64,000 bases of DNA from Megamerina dolium. Its lineage: Eukaryota > Arthropoda > Insecta > Diptera > Megamerinidae. The stretch lies in the NCBI GenBank assembly GCA_963854835.1, contig OY978525.1, positions 3,863,501 to 3,927,500 of the forward strand. The letters are read 5' to 3'. Made by a program: the position numbers and the translations under genes. The first letter of the stretch is position 1, and every line of letters starts with the position of its first letter. Positions 49,262 through 60,419 of this stretch are shown here, piece by piece. Below the pieces are notes generated by a model that made no database searches, was not told the origin of the DNA, and saw nothing but the letters and a program-made list of their open reading frames with translations.

Positions 49262-50465
49262 ATACATTCTAATTTTGAATAGTATTCAAAGGGGCCGAAC
49301 TACCTTAATCACGGATGATCCCGCACCCGATCATCCCGAGATCAGAAAGGCCATTTCTATGATGAGAAACAACAAAGCTGCAGGTGCTAATGGCCTGCTG
49401 CCTGGTTGTTTAAGAGCGTACGCGATGAGCTGCTCATCAGCATGCACCAGCTCATAAGCAGAATATGATCGGATGAAAGCATGCCCGATGATTGGACGCT
49501 TAGCGTTTTCTGTACCGTGCATAAGAAAGAAGACCCCACAACTATAGTAATAAGCTTTCTTAGCATCGCATACAAGATTCTATCAAGCGTACTGTGTGAG
49601 AAATTAAAGCCCATGCATAACAACCTGAATGGATATTAACAGTGTGACTTCAGACCTGATAAACCTACCATCTACCATCGGTAAGGAATTACCCTTACAC
49701 AACAATGTATGAGTTCAGTATTTCTGCAAAACTCATTCGTTTTTGCAACATGACACTGTATAACTCCCGATGTGCAGTGAAAATTGGGAAGGATCTCTCT
49801 CCGCCGTTTAATACCGAACGGAGCTTCAGACGAGGTCATTATCGTGCGACTTCTTCAATCTTATTATGGAGAAGATAATGCGAGCTGCTTATATTTGGCA
49901 CTATAATTGCACTATCTTCAAGAAAAGTGTCATGATTTTGGCGTATGCCGATGACATTGACATAATCGAACAATCAGTGCAGCATGCTCAGAGTTGAAAA
50001 GAGAGCCGGGTCGGATGGTTCTTACGGTGAACGAAAGCAAGACGAAGAACCTAGTGTCAGCAAACAAAGAGTCCCAGCATCTTGGACAGCACCTCACTGT
50101 TGATAACTACACTTTTGAAGTTGTGAAAAACTTTGTTCATCTTGGAACCCGCATTAACAACAGTAATGACGTCAGCCTGGGGATATTGCGAAGGATCGCT
50201 CTTGCTAACAGGTACCACTTTTGGTCTAAGTAGAGCAATTGAGAACTCTACAAGTCTACATGTCGAGCAAATGGAAGAACACGCTCCGGCTTAGAAGGTG
50301 TTATATTCCGAACCCGCTGGCAGACCAAGTACTGGTGAGCCTGTTATCGCTTAAAACCTCTAACTGGCGCCAGCTATAGAAGGAAAGAGTTGACTGGTGA
50401 AACATGCTAGATTCGGCCTAAATCGATTTTCGGTTGCAATGGCCACATAAGTAAGTGAGTAAGTA
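49262..50465 (+). mobile_element. Non-LTR retrotransposon reverse-transcriptase relic
   Basis: Pieces of one LINE ORF appear in order with frameshifts. They are EIRKAISMMRNNKAAGANGL (49340-49400), MHQLISRI-like and DDWTLSVFCT-like segments, and the catalytic YADD motif in LAYADDIDII (49935-49965). VLTVNESKTKNLVS, HLGQHLTVDNYTFEVVKNF and LGTRINNSNDVSLGILRRI follow (50020-50190). The 3' end, at about 50400-50465, has the same GGCCTAAATCGATTTTCGG block and (AAGT)n tail as the 15.3, 12.4 and 53.8 kb copies. The endonuclease and 5' part are missing. RTE-like assignment is from memory of the family. Confidence 0.8.
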
Positions 50466-50559
50466 ACTAAATATAAGAAGGGATATATTTATATTTGTCG
50501 ATTCCGAGTGACAGTACTTTTTTAATATGATTTATTTTGAGTTTTGTCACAGAAGGTTA

Positions 50560-51150
50560 GGTTGAAGCGGTTAAACGCTTACGCGAACTCAATTAGAACA
50601 AAGTACGCCCATTGTGATGCCTTAAAAACGTTGTCACAGAATTTTGATGAAATTGTTGACGTTTTTCTCAGATTCCATGCACAAAAATACTTCCAAGTAA
50701 TTTTTGTCATTTTCTTTTGAAGCAAAGGTTTGCCTTTAATAATTTTTTGCAGAAACTTTAACAAATAATAATGTGAAGGTGCCAGGTCTGCAGAATATGG
50801 GGCTTTTGAGACATTTCATTACCATGGTGGAACACTTTACCCTTTGTATTGATCAATTCTGATCTTTTCTATTCGACTAAATCATTCATTTTCTTCAGTT
50901 GATGGCAGTATACTTCATAATTGATCACGATATTGCTCGATAGATGACTAGAAAGAGCTTTAAAGCATTTAGCACTGTTGTAAATTGCCTATTCCTCAAC
51001 TCTAATGATGATTCGATTATGAAATTGATATTTTTATTGACTTTTGAGCAGCAAATTCACGAACATCAATGCGACGAATCAAATTTCGTTGAGTTTTAAA
51101 CTTAAACCAAGGCGTTACACATGGTGATGAATACTGGAATTTGACAAATT
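50560..51150 (-). mobile_element. Mariner-type transposase C-terminal relic
   Basis: On the - strand, KAPYSADLAPSHYYL at about 50810-50765 is the third catalytic motif of a mariner. It is followed in frame by KFLQKIIKGKPLLQKK and a C-terminal tail to about 50580. Upstream (to about 51150) only short, broken matches are visible, so the left and right limits are estimates. Confidence 0.55.
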
Positions 51151-51154
51151 CTCA

Positions 51155-52693
51155 TTATAGAGGCATAATTTCAGAATACTTACCATTAAAATAAGCGATA
51201 AAACCCTTTTGAGAGCAACTTCGATCGAAGTATATTCGAGGTATACCGAAATGATAACCTTATCATGAGAGTACTCGTATGTTCCAAAGTTTGTTGTCTA
51301 GCCGATATCGCTGGCAAGTATACAGAAATGATGCTTGCCATCGAAATTGGCAACACTAGTTGGCCCTAATTATAAAAATCTGCCTCAAAAAAGTTGTTTT
51401 GTTACCGATTTCCATGGCAATTGTACAGAAATGATGCCTTTACCATGAGAATTTATTCATTAAAAAAATCTTTAATTCATGAAGACCTAAAAAAAAAACC
51501 AAAAACAGTTATGTCATCATCTTTTTGATCTATATAATTGCAATCGCTTTAAAGTCAATCGCAATTTGAACAATTTTCAAACGATTAGTGCAATATTTTT
51601 CCATAATTCTAAGCCTTTAGACTTGCTTGCATAGCAAAAAAACAACAACAAAAAGAAAAGGGTTCTTTGTGTATAAGCATTTCATTTAAATGCTGCACAA
51701 TATTCATCATCAGTGTGGGAACGAATAGTGGCACTGCGCATAATGATGCATAACAGGTTAATGCTATTGCGTGTTGCTAGTAATCAGGATCTTGCGGTTG
51801 CCTCCCATATATACATGAATGCATAGCTATTTACAGAGATATCTGTGTACTCGTAGTTCTTAATTTGTAATTTGTAATTCTCAATTGTGAATGTGAATCC
51901 TTTTCTTAGCTGAAATCCTTTCATTTCGCTTAACCCTGCTGCCGGCAATCGCACATTGTTCGATTCATGAAATGGCATATTTTTGAATAACTTCTTCAAA
52001 AGAGGTTGATTGAATATTATTATTCTGCTTGTTTGCGTCTGAATACATATGTATGTCAAATCGTTGCACATGTTGTGATTATAGATGTGAGGGAGCAAAA
52101 ACAAAAAAAAAAAAAAAAAAACAAAAAGGATATTATGACGGGTGTATTTCACATACATAAGTCAATCAGCATCAATACAAAGGGAGAAAGGGGTATCATC
52201 ATTTGGATATTTTCTCACGATTATGATGATTATAAAATTGCGTAGCATCAAAATTTTCAATTTAAATTTGGAATTAGTATTAGCGATACGAAAAGAAATG
52301 AGAAAATTAGCCAAATCGGCCTAAGAATGTACATATTACAATGCAATGGATAAACTATACGAGTACGAATAGTATTGTAAAGTACGAGTATTTGTTATAA
52401 AGATATCGTTTGATTTAATGCTCCGAAAATTGCCTTTATTCTACGCATGGTTGAAGTACGAGTGTATCACTTATCATTGCATAGACATCTCTGGCTCTTA
52501 ATGGCAATTTCAAAGTGTAGCTAATCACATTTTTACGTCATTCTCTTCCTTTCAATGCATCAAATTGTTGTAATTTGAGTCGATCAGTCGATTTATCAAA
52601 AAGCCAAAAACAAAAAACAAAAAATAAAAAGAAACCTCTATCAAAAATGGTTTTCGAAATCTGTAAAAGTCAACACTTGCAACTACTTCGATC

Positions 52694-52726
<33 letters not shown>

Positions 52727-53280
52727 CTGATGACGACGACGACTACAACGACGACATAATCTGCGCATTCTTTTGCTCAGATGATACGCTACACAGCGGC
52801 GACCTTTTTTTTTGGCCAATAGGTGCAGCATCATGCATTGGTGTTGCATTCTACCAGCAAACAACAACAACAATAAAAAGCAGTCATAGAAAAGGGTCAA
52901 CGTTTTGTTACCTGCTGTGTTTTTTTTTCTAAGGTTTATGCATTACCACTTTTTATTGTTGTTATTTTTTTATATTTTTTTTTTTTTTTTTTTTTTGGGA
53001 TCGAAACAGGTTTGCTTTTATTTCGCTTCCACTTCATCGCTGCACATATTATTATTATGGTGCATTTACTATTTCTCTATGAGCATGATGATGTGGCTTG
53101 GTATTTGTAAAATTGTAAAAAAAAAAAAAACAGAAAATAAACTGGCAATCATTATTGCAGCAACAGCTTCTTGTAATACTTCTTGCATTTAATACATTCA
53201 ATATTTGACTCTTGGAAAATACAGCCAAATATTCTGGAATAAGAGAACCTCACCAAAAAAAGGTCTTTGAATTTTATAAA
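51155..53280. other. Spacer with microsatellite and poly(T)
   Basis: The ATG/ACG run (52693-52745) and a long T tract (52970-52996) are visible. No gene is recognised. Confidence 0.4.
52693..52745. repeat. ATG/ACG trinucleotide microsatellite
   Basis: A near-perfect ATG run of about 12 units leads into ACG triplets. It encodes poly-His on the - strand, not taken as a gene. Confidence 0.9.
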
Positions 53281-53284
53281 AATA

Positions 53285-53555
53285 TGAATTTTGTTAAAGA
53301 GCCTCAATAAGGGGTTTAGATAGGGGGTAAAGATGTATAGGGAAATGCTGGGGCAAAAGTAGTAATGAACGTCGGCCATATTCTTCACAACTCTAGGGAT
53401 GATTCCTAGGCAATTTGTCGATTTTCAAGTGGTTTTCAAATTCAGTTTGTAGGGAGCTTCTCTAAGGATTGAGATAGAGAGTAAATTTGTTCAGAGCAAA
53501 TGTTTAGCCGTAAAAATTATTATGGGTCGATCATATATTTTACCTTTCTAGGGGC
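53285..53555 (-). repeat. Dispersed monomers of the 155-bp repeat, inverted
   Basis: Two units lie in the - orientation: AATAAGGGGTTTAGATAGGG near 53306 and TATGGGTCGATCATATATTT near 53521 are inverses of the family landmarks. The SINE at 53556 begins inside the second unit. Confidence 0.65.
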
Positions 53556-53825
53556 AATCGAAAGATTTTTCTTTCAAATGGTACCCACCTGTAGGCAAGC
53601 AATTGGCAATCCATCCGGTAGTAACAATTTGCCATGAGAAAACTTCTAAAAGAGCTCTGTGACAAAGCTCAGAAAAACTGATGTCACAAGGGTTCTGCCA
53701 TTCGGAACCGGCTAATATAAGTAGATCTCTTCTAATACTGTCCAAAGTTTAGAACGTAATTTGGCACTTGCAACAGTACTGGAAAAAAGCTTGACCAAAC
53801 GGTACTTTAGGGTCCTATAAGTGCT
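53556..53825 (+). mobile_element. tRNA-derived SINE copy, 5' truncated
   Basis: The copy starts within the body (CGAAAGATTTTTCTTTC) and lacks the tRNA-like head with both promoter boxes. It lies directly after an inverted monomer of the 155-bp repeat and directly before a LINE 3' end. Confidence 0.78.
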
Positions 53826-54045
53826 TACTTAAGTACTCACTTATGCGTTCATTACAACCGAGAATCGATTTAGGACGAATCTAACATGTTTCGTCAGTCA
53901 AGTCAACTCTTGCCTTCGCTAGCTGACTCCAGTTAGAGATTCCAAGCGATGACAAGTTCTCCAGTCCTTGGTTTTTCACCGGAGGTTAGGTCTGCCTCTT
54001 TCGTGTCGTCAATCTGCAGGTTCCGAATATAATACCCTTTTAACT
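53826..54045 (-). mobile_element. Non-LTR retrotransposon 3' end, GTAA-tailed family
   Basis: The left edge (CTTACTTAAGTACTCACTTA) is the inverse of the (GTAA)n tail. The rest matches the 3' block of the copy at 15275, through the inverse of the GRP..RW coding end near 53990. It directly follows a SINE. Confidence 0.7.
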
Positions 54046-54049
54046 TCTA

Positions 54050-57000
54050 AGTGCTAGATAAAATATTTATTTTCTAGAGGCAATCTGGGACCAATGGCAC
54101 CTCTAAGAAGTGTACATACGGGGTAGGTATGTTCACATCCGGAGTCGAATTCCAGATACTCTAGGTAACATATACATAAAAATATTTGTCTTTAGGATAA
54201 GATCTTTTACTTGGTTCGTGTGGCTGCATAATAAATCTGACTTAGCTCAATCGTTGGACTCCCGGTTCGGTTAACGCAAGAAAATTATTTTCAGAAAAAA
54301 ATAATTTGTATAATTCAAATGGTGCTCAGCCATTCAGAATCGGGATCTTAATACAAGTAGATACCTTCCAATCTAAATCTCTAAATTTAATAGGCGCAAT
54401 ATTGCTGCAAGAGAAATGTTGCTATTGGTTTTTAATATTGTTGTTTTTGTTTTTTGGTAAAGGTTCTTCGACCTGCAGTACATTATGTTGCCATTATTAG
54501 AACACATTTCCTTTGAAAGACTTGTTGATAAATACTTTGGGGGCTGTGGCAAATATATGCTTCATCTACGAACCTTATCTTTAATGTTGGCTCGCTAAGT
54601 TTCTACTTTTTATTTAAAGCGAGGCCATAGGAGTTGAATATATCATTTTTTATGAGCTTTTAAAGGATTTTAACCAGGGAAAATTATGGAAAATTCTATA
54701 CGAGATTGCTTGATTAGATTTCCTCAATTTTCGCTTTATCTAAATTTGTTAGGCTTCAAAAAAGGTTCTGAACAGCAATGAATTCGTTTAGTTATTTTCA
54801 ATATTTGACCTTGCAGTTAGAGTTAATTTGTCAAATGACTCCAAATATGTCTCCATAGATTTCTAAATGCCTAATAACACCATTTGCTGATTAAGAAATA
54901 TCTTTATTAAGAAAGATCGGACCGATCGACCTCAAAAAATCTGCATCTGGAGATTTGAATGCATAGTACCGCCTTATAACTCTCATAAAAGTATTAAAAA
55001 TCCAGTAAGCTTGGAGATGAAAATTTCTATAATCGCGAAACTTTCTAGCAGTACTACTGAAAGGTTTGTACAATGCCCAGTAATTTCTTTTTGGGATAAA
55101 AATTTCTATATTTTTCATTTTTTTTTTTATCAAAATCATTTCAAACGATCTCAATTATTGAATTAATAATTGACTTTTCGTCATAGATTCGACTTTATCG
55201 CTGCGTCCCCATAGTTTGATCCATTGGTAAAAGCATAAAAAAAATAGAATTATCTTTGGGAGGAACAACTGAAAAAAGGTTTTAACAAAATAACAAATTA
55301 GCAGCAGCGTTAACTGATTCAGCAACGCATACACAACTACACACTTACAGAGCATCTATATTTATTAGATCCATCCAAAATGTCAAAATCGGATTTTTTT
55401 TATGAACTGAGCGTTATTTTTAAAATATTTTCCAAACGTAAATAGGATTTATAAAATTTACAGATTTTTGAAAGAATTATTTCTTGAAAATTTAGTTCGC
55501 TTATGTTTAATCTAAAAAAATTAAATAAATTGTTAAAAAAAATTTTTTTTTACCAGCATCTGAACATAAAATTTCATAATTATATTTTATAGCAAATAGT
55601 GGAATAGTTTATGAAAATTTATTTAAATATTTTCTTTGAAAAACCTATTCTTTTGTCAAAGAGTTTTCAGAAAAGCCTCAAAAACGCATATTTTGAAAAA
55701 CATCATACATTTTTTGGACAGGTTTGTTATACAAATATACTGATGCTATTGCAGCAGATTGGCATTTATGTATTTGAATGTTTGTATGTGTGTGTGTGTA
55801 ACTTCTTGCATGTGTGCAGCTACAAGTGTTAATACGGTCAATCGTCGATTGCAGGTAGAAACATTGGTTAGAGTGAATGGATGCTAAAGAATGTGTGCTC
55901 TGCATGTATGGATACTTATGTTGTTATTGTTGTTGTTGTTGTAGTTTATACACATCTCTTCTTTTTTTTGCTTTAATGGTGAATTCTTGTAATTTGGATG
56001 TGGCTGTTGTTGTTGTTGTTGTTGTTGTTGTTGCTATGGTTGGTCTCTATACAACATTTTATTAGCTTAACTTGGCGATGTTAGCATCAGCGATTTTGGA
56101 CCCTTTTCTTAAGTACGTCCGTCATTTGCTTCAGCGCTGCTTCATATTCTCAATTTTTCTTTTTACACCTATTTGCTATATATGTATGTATTGTACATGT
56201 GCATATATATATTTTACACATGCATACATTTCCATGTATGGCATAGCGATTACTAAGCATCTATCGCTCTTAATTGAACTCAATGCATTCGATTCATTTT
56301 GTCTGTTGATTGTCGCCATCTTTTTAGACTTCTGCTACTCTTTGCACGGCTTTATGCTTACTTTTGCGCTTGATTGCTTTCAATTGTTGGGAAGAGTCAG
56401 CACTCAGTTAACTGACTGCATAATCTGGACATACAAGTTTGAATTGAAAACACTAAATCGAACTGGTTGAGTTGGGACTTGTTGACTCTATGATTCTGAA
56501 TAGATGTGCTGATTAAGACTTGTTCTACCTTTTATTTTTATTTTTTTCTTTTATTTCTCCTTCATTATTATTTGATTTTTATTATGGTAGGTAGGTAGGT
56601 TTATTTATTATTTTCTTTCTTCTTATAGGTACCTACACATACATATGAATTTTCTCCTTCATTGAAGTCAATGACTTTCTTATGGTTGTATGAGTTTAAC
56701 TTCTAACTTGGTTGCCATGACTTTGATTCGATTTTATAGTTTGATTTTGTTAATGTTGCACTTTAATTGGAACTTGGTATTGTTGTGTCGATGTCTTTTA
56801 TAGCATTAGCGCATTTTTTTTTTATTGCCTACAACATGTATAGATAATTTGTTGTTTTTGTTTAGCTGATTTTTAGATTATTGAGTATTTTTTTTATATT
56901 TTCAATCGTTTATTGTTTATTTCTTATTTTTATGTAAAATATTCATTTAAATGGTAATCATTTAAATATAATAATACATTTTTTTATATATTTAAGAATG

Positions 57001-57055
57001 ACCAGATCGCTTTGATTTTTATTATGTGAATTGTAGAAATGAAAACTAAATTTTG
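54050..57055. other. AT-rich spacer with GTT runs
   Basis: Nothing coding is supported. A hydrophobic 132-codon frame at 56072-56470 matches no family I know. Confidence 0.4.
55918..56035. repeat. GTT microsatellites
   Basis: Two GTT runs (about 55919-55943 and 56004-56033) are separated by 60 bases of unique sequence. Confidence 0.9.
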
Positions 57056-57059
57056 AAGC

Positions 57060-58300
57060 TATAATTGATGCAACCCTCATCCTCAGTTCATCCTCAATTC
57101 ATTCCCGACTCTTTCTCAGCTCATTTTTAAGTTCATTAAATCGCTTGATCTCTTGTTGCGAATTACAATATATTTAACGTCAAGTTAAGAATTAAGATTT
57201 TTCGCAATGGCTTAAGTTCAGTGTGAAAATTACAGTATATTGGACATTAAAGTCAATCAATCAAAAGAGAGCGTGACGTTAGAGCAAGGATATAATCCTT
57301 GTTCATCAAGTGGACCATGCGTAACCAGACCAAGGTCTGTTAGAGGATATGAGCCCTATAGCTGATACCCAAGCCCGTCTATGACACTAGAATCTCCTCT
57401 ACCTTTTTAATGAACGATAGAATTGATCTTGTCGAACTTTTGATGATTGCAGCTGGTGTTGGGAAACTCAGCAGAAAGTGTTTGCGGCGAAGTCTGGCCA
57501 AGGCCGGACATTCGCAAAATATGTGGATCGATATTTCACTCTCCTCCAGATAAAGTCTACACTCCGTGTCAGCGGATAGTCCCATTTTGTGGAGGTGGTA
57601 TTTTAACCAGTTATTTCCTGAGCGATAGTCGGTTATTAGGCGTAGATTTGTTCTGCTAAGACTAATTCTGTCAAAAGCTGCATCGAAGCATATTGGACAT
57701 TAAGTTGAGGATCAATCAATTTCTCAAACATTTGAGATTTTATGATGTGACATATGAAATTTATAACATTAAATATCAAGTTGAAATGATACTTTTAAAT
57801 TTCCAACTCATCCTCAACTCACACTCAAGTCGAGAAAATTGTTTGACTTGTAATGAATATCTAGTTGAGAATTCCGTTTTTTCTTAAGACTGGAGTTCAG
57901 TATGAAGTAAATGTTTTCACAAATTTAATCATTTCAACTCAAGTTGAGTTGTACGAATTTTCTCAAGGATAATTACATTTGATATCATGATATCAAGAAT
58001 CAACAATTTTCTTAACTCATCCGCAACTAATTATCAACTCATTTTCAAGTTGACAAATTCGCTTAACTTCAAGTTGAGAATTATTGTATATTGGATTTTT
58101 AAATTTTTCTCAAGCATTTGAGAAAAATCAAGCATTTTCTTAACTAATCGTGAACTCATTCTCAATTCGACTTCAAGCTGAGAATTATATGTATATTGAA
58201 GAGAAAGTTGAAAATTAAGATTTTCTTCCAACGTTTGAGTTCAGTATGAAAATTACATTGATTATCAAGTTGAATATCAATCATTTTCTCAAACATTTGA
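57060..58300. repeat. Field of short CTCAA-rich repeats, interrupted by a LINE piece
   Basis: Degenerate repeats carry CTCATTCTCAAGTTGA, GAGAATTA.A.TATATTGGA and TTTCTCAAACATTTGA in variable order at 57060-57265 and 57690-58300. The LINE fragment at 57290-57690 lies between the two parts. Unit length is irregular, roughly 100-150 bases. No coding frame is credible. Confidence 0.7.
57290..57690 (-). mobile_element. I/Jockey/R1-type LINE C-terminal fragment
   Basis: Reading the - strand from 57690: SRTNLRLITDYRSGNNWLKY, HLHKMGLSADTECRLY, then EESEISIHIFCECPALARLR and a tail TRSILSFIKKVEEI ending near 57379. Both the HLH..GL....CR segment and the H..CECPAL segment are hallmark C-terminal LINE motifs. 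It interrupts a field of CTCAA-rich repeats. Confidence 0.72.
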
Positions 58301-59335
58301 TCCTGAAACGATAGCAATAGAATTCAGTAACAAAAACCCTAATCGATTTCTACCCCATACGTCACTATTTTTTTTTAGAGTTGCTTAAAATTTGGCATTT
58401 CGATCAATAATAGAATCAAGGAATTTAACAAATCATAAGTAAAATTGCATTTAGTATAGTTCATGTCTTTGGAGACCTATTTTAAAATTTTCCGAGCATT
58501 ATTTTCTTGGAACATTTTAACTCTCTAACTATCATCCGTATGGGTAATTTTGGGCCTTTTTTTTCGAAAACTTCCATAAAAATCAACATTTGGAAGGATT
58601 AAAGTCTTCCACAAAAATATTCTCCGGAAATTTTCACTATGGCCCACTGAAGACAACAAATATGTACCACTTATAGGTAATATGTAAAAAATGAATTAAA
58701 AGTTGAAGCATTTTTAAGCATGTATTAATGGCATATATTAATAGCATAGTGTAATAGCTTCATTCCACAATTTAAGGATCGTTGTCCTAGAGGGCGAACA
58801 AAATCAGTCTCAAACGATAACATTTCACTTCATTAACAAAAACCTTAATCCCTTTCTGCTGCATTACAGCAGTGGTGGCTTAAAATTTGGCTTTTCCGGT
58901 CAAAAGTAGACTCATGGAATTTGAGAAATCATATGTAAAATTGCATTTAGTATAGTTCTTGTCTTCAGAGACCTATTTTAAAATTTTCTGAGAATTATTT
59001 TCTCAGAACATTTTAACCCTCCAACTACCGCCCGAATGGCACATTTTGGACCCTTTTTTTTTCAAATACTACTCTAAGTGTGATAGCTCTATGCCACAAT
59101 TTGGGGATCAAAACCAAATCAGTCTCAAACGATAGCATTTGACTTTAGTAACAAAAGCCCTAATCGCTTTCACAGTTTTTTTTCCAGTGGTTTAAAATTT
59201 GGCTTTATTGATCAAAAATAAATTCATGGAATTTGCAAAATCAATGTAAAAATGGATTTAGGACAGTTCTTGTCGATGGAGATCTATATTAAAGATTTTT
59301 GTGAATTATTTTTTCGGAACATTTTAACACTTTAA
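58300..59335 (+). repeat. Three tandem units of a ~310-bp repeat
   Basis: The landmark AAACGATAGCA (or AAACGATAACA) recurs at 58309, 58813 and 59126. Each is followed by ACAAAAACCCTAATCG, TTAAAATTTGGC and GAACATTTTAAC. The first interval is longer (504 against 313 bases) because of about 190 extra bases. The SINE at 59335 interrupts the last unit. Confidence 0.78.
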
Positions 59336-59708
59336 AAAAAATAAAATAAATATGTGGCCACATAAAGCCCCAAAGGGCTCATTGGCCGAGCTTCTCTTCC
59401 ATTACTGTTGTGCGTCTTAAATTTTGGACAATATTAGAAGGGACCTACTTATTTTAGCCGGTTCCGAACGGCAGAACACTTGTGACATCACTTTTTCTGA
59501 GCTTTGTCACAGAGTTCTTTAAGAAGCTTTTTCATGGCAAGTTGTTACTGTCGGAAGAATTGCCAATTGCTTGCCGACAGGTGGGTACCGTTCGAAAAAA
59601 AAATCTTATCGATATTAAATTTGTTATGCATCAGCCGGGGATTGAACCACCGACCTACAGATCAGAAGGCGAACACACTAACCACTGAGCTACGGCACCC
59701 ACCGGCCA
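59335..59708 (-). mobile_element. tRNA-derived SINE, complete copy
   Basis: This is the same family as the copy at 38291, on the - strand. The head (A and B boxes) lies at 59705-59640 and the AT-rich tail at 59336-59356. A 10-bp duplication TAACACTTTA flanks it (59325-59334, 59709-59718). It is inserted into the last unit of the repeat field at 58300-59335. Confidence 0.9.
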
Positions 59709-59902
59709 TAACACTTTAGTTACCACATATATGGGTTATTTTAGCTCTGGCTCTGGCTGTCATATGTGGTTGACATAAATAGCTGATTTTTGCTTTGTTG
59801 GAAAACTGTGACATTCATCAACCATATTTAATTTATATTGAGTTTTAAATAACATAATTATTTTTTATTGCATCGAAAATGTTCTAATTTTTGTTAAAGA
59901 AA

Positions 59903-60410
59903 TAGCATTTGCGGGAAGCATGTATTATGCGGTATATTATGAATGGCTTCAATCGAACGAAACCATCACAGGCAATCGCTATCTACAACAATTTATACGT
60001 TTGAGCCGAGCACTGAAAGAACCACCGTCGCAATACGAGCAGAGACACGGCAAAGTGATTTTTCGACAACACTCGACCACATGTTGCACAACCGGTCAAA
60101 ACATATTTGGAAACGTTGAAATGAAAAGTTCTACCTAACTCGCCGTATAGTCTAGACATTGCTCCTTCCGATTACTACTTGTTCAGGTCGATGGCACATG
60201 GCTTAGCTGAGCAGCACTTCCAGTCTTTCGAAGTAGTCAAAAATTGAGTCGATTCGTGGATTGCATCAAAAGATGTATCGTTTTTTCGAGATGGTATTCG
60301 AAAATTACCAGAAATACTGGACAATACTTTCAATAATGTTTAAATTCATATTGTTATAAAAATAAACGATTGAAAAAAGGGGGAAAAAAAAGAACGGACC
60401 GAATTAAGTT
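59903..60410 (+). mobile_element. Mariner C-terminal fragment
   Basis: The frame from 59920 gives YYAVYYEWLQSNETITGNRY, LQQFIRLSRALKEPPSQYEQ and RHGKVIFRQHSTT. Frame changes follow, then LAV*SRHCSFRLL (in frame SPYSLDIAPSDYYLFRSMA) and a last ILDNTFNNV. This is the C-terminal half of a mauritiana-like mariner. The 5' half is missing. The left joint shares the string AGCATTTGCGGGAAG with the mariner at 20708, which may mark a common deletion point. Confidence 0.7.
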
Positions 60411-60419
60411 GTACACCCT

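Noticed and set aside
52670..52900. Histidine-rich 76-codon frame
   Set aside because: It comes from the ATG microsatellite on the opposite strand.
56072..56470. 132-codon hydrophobic frame
   Set aside because: It could suggest membrane segments, but the composition follows the T-rich sequence. No family match and no clear gene context.
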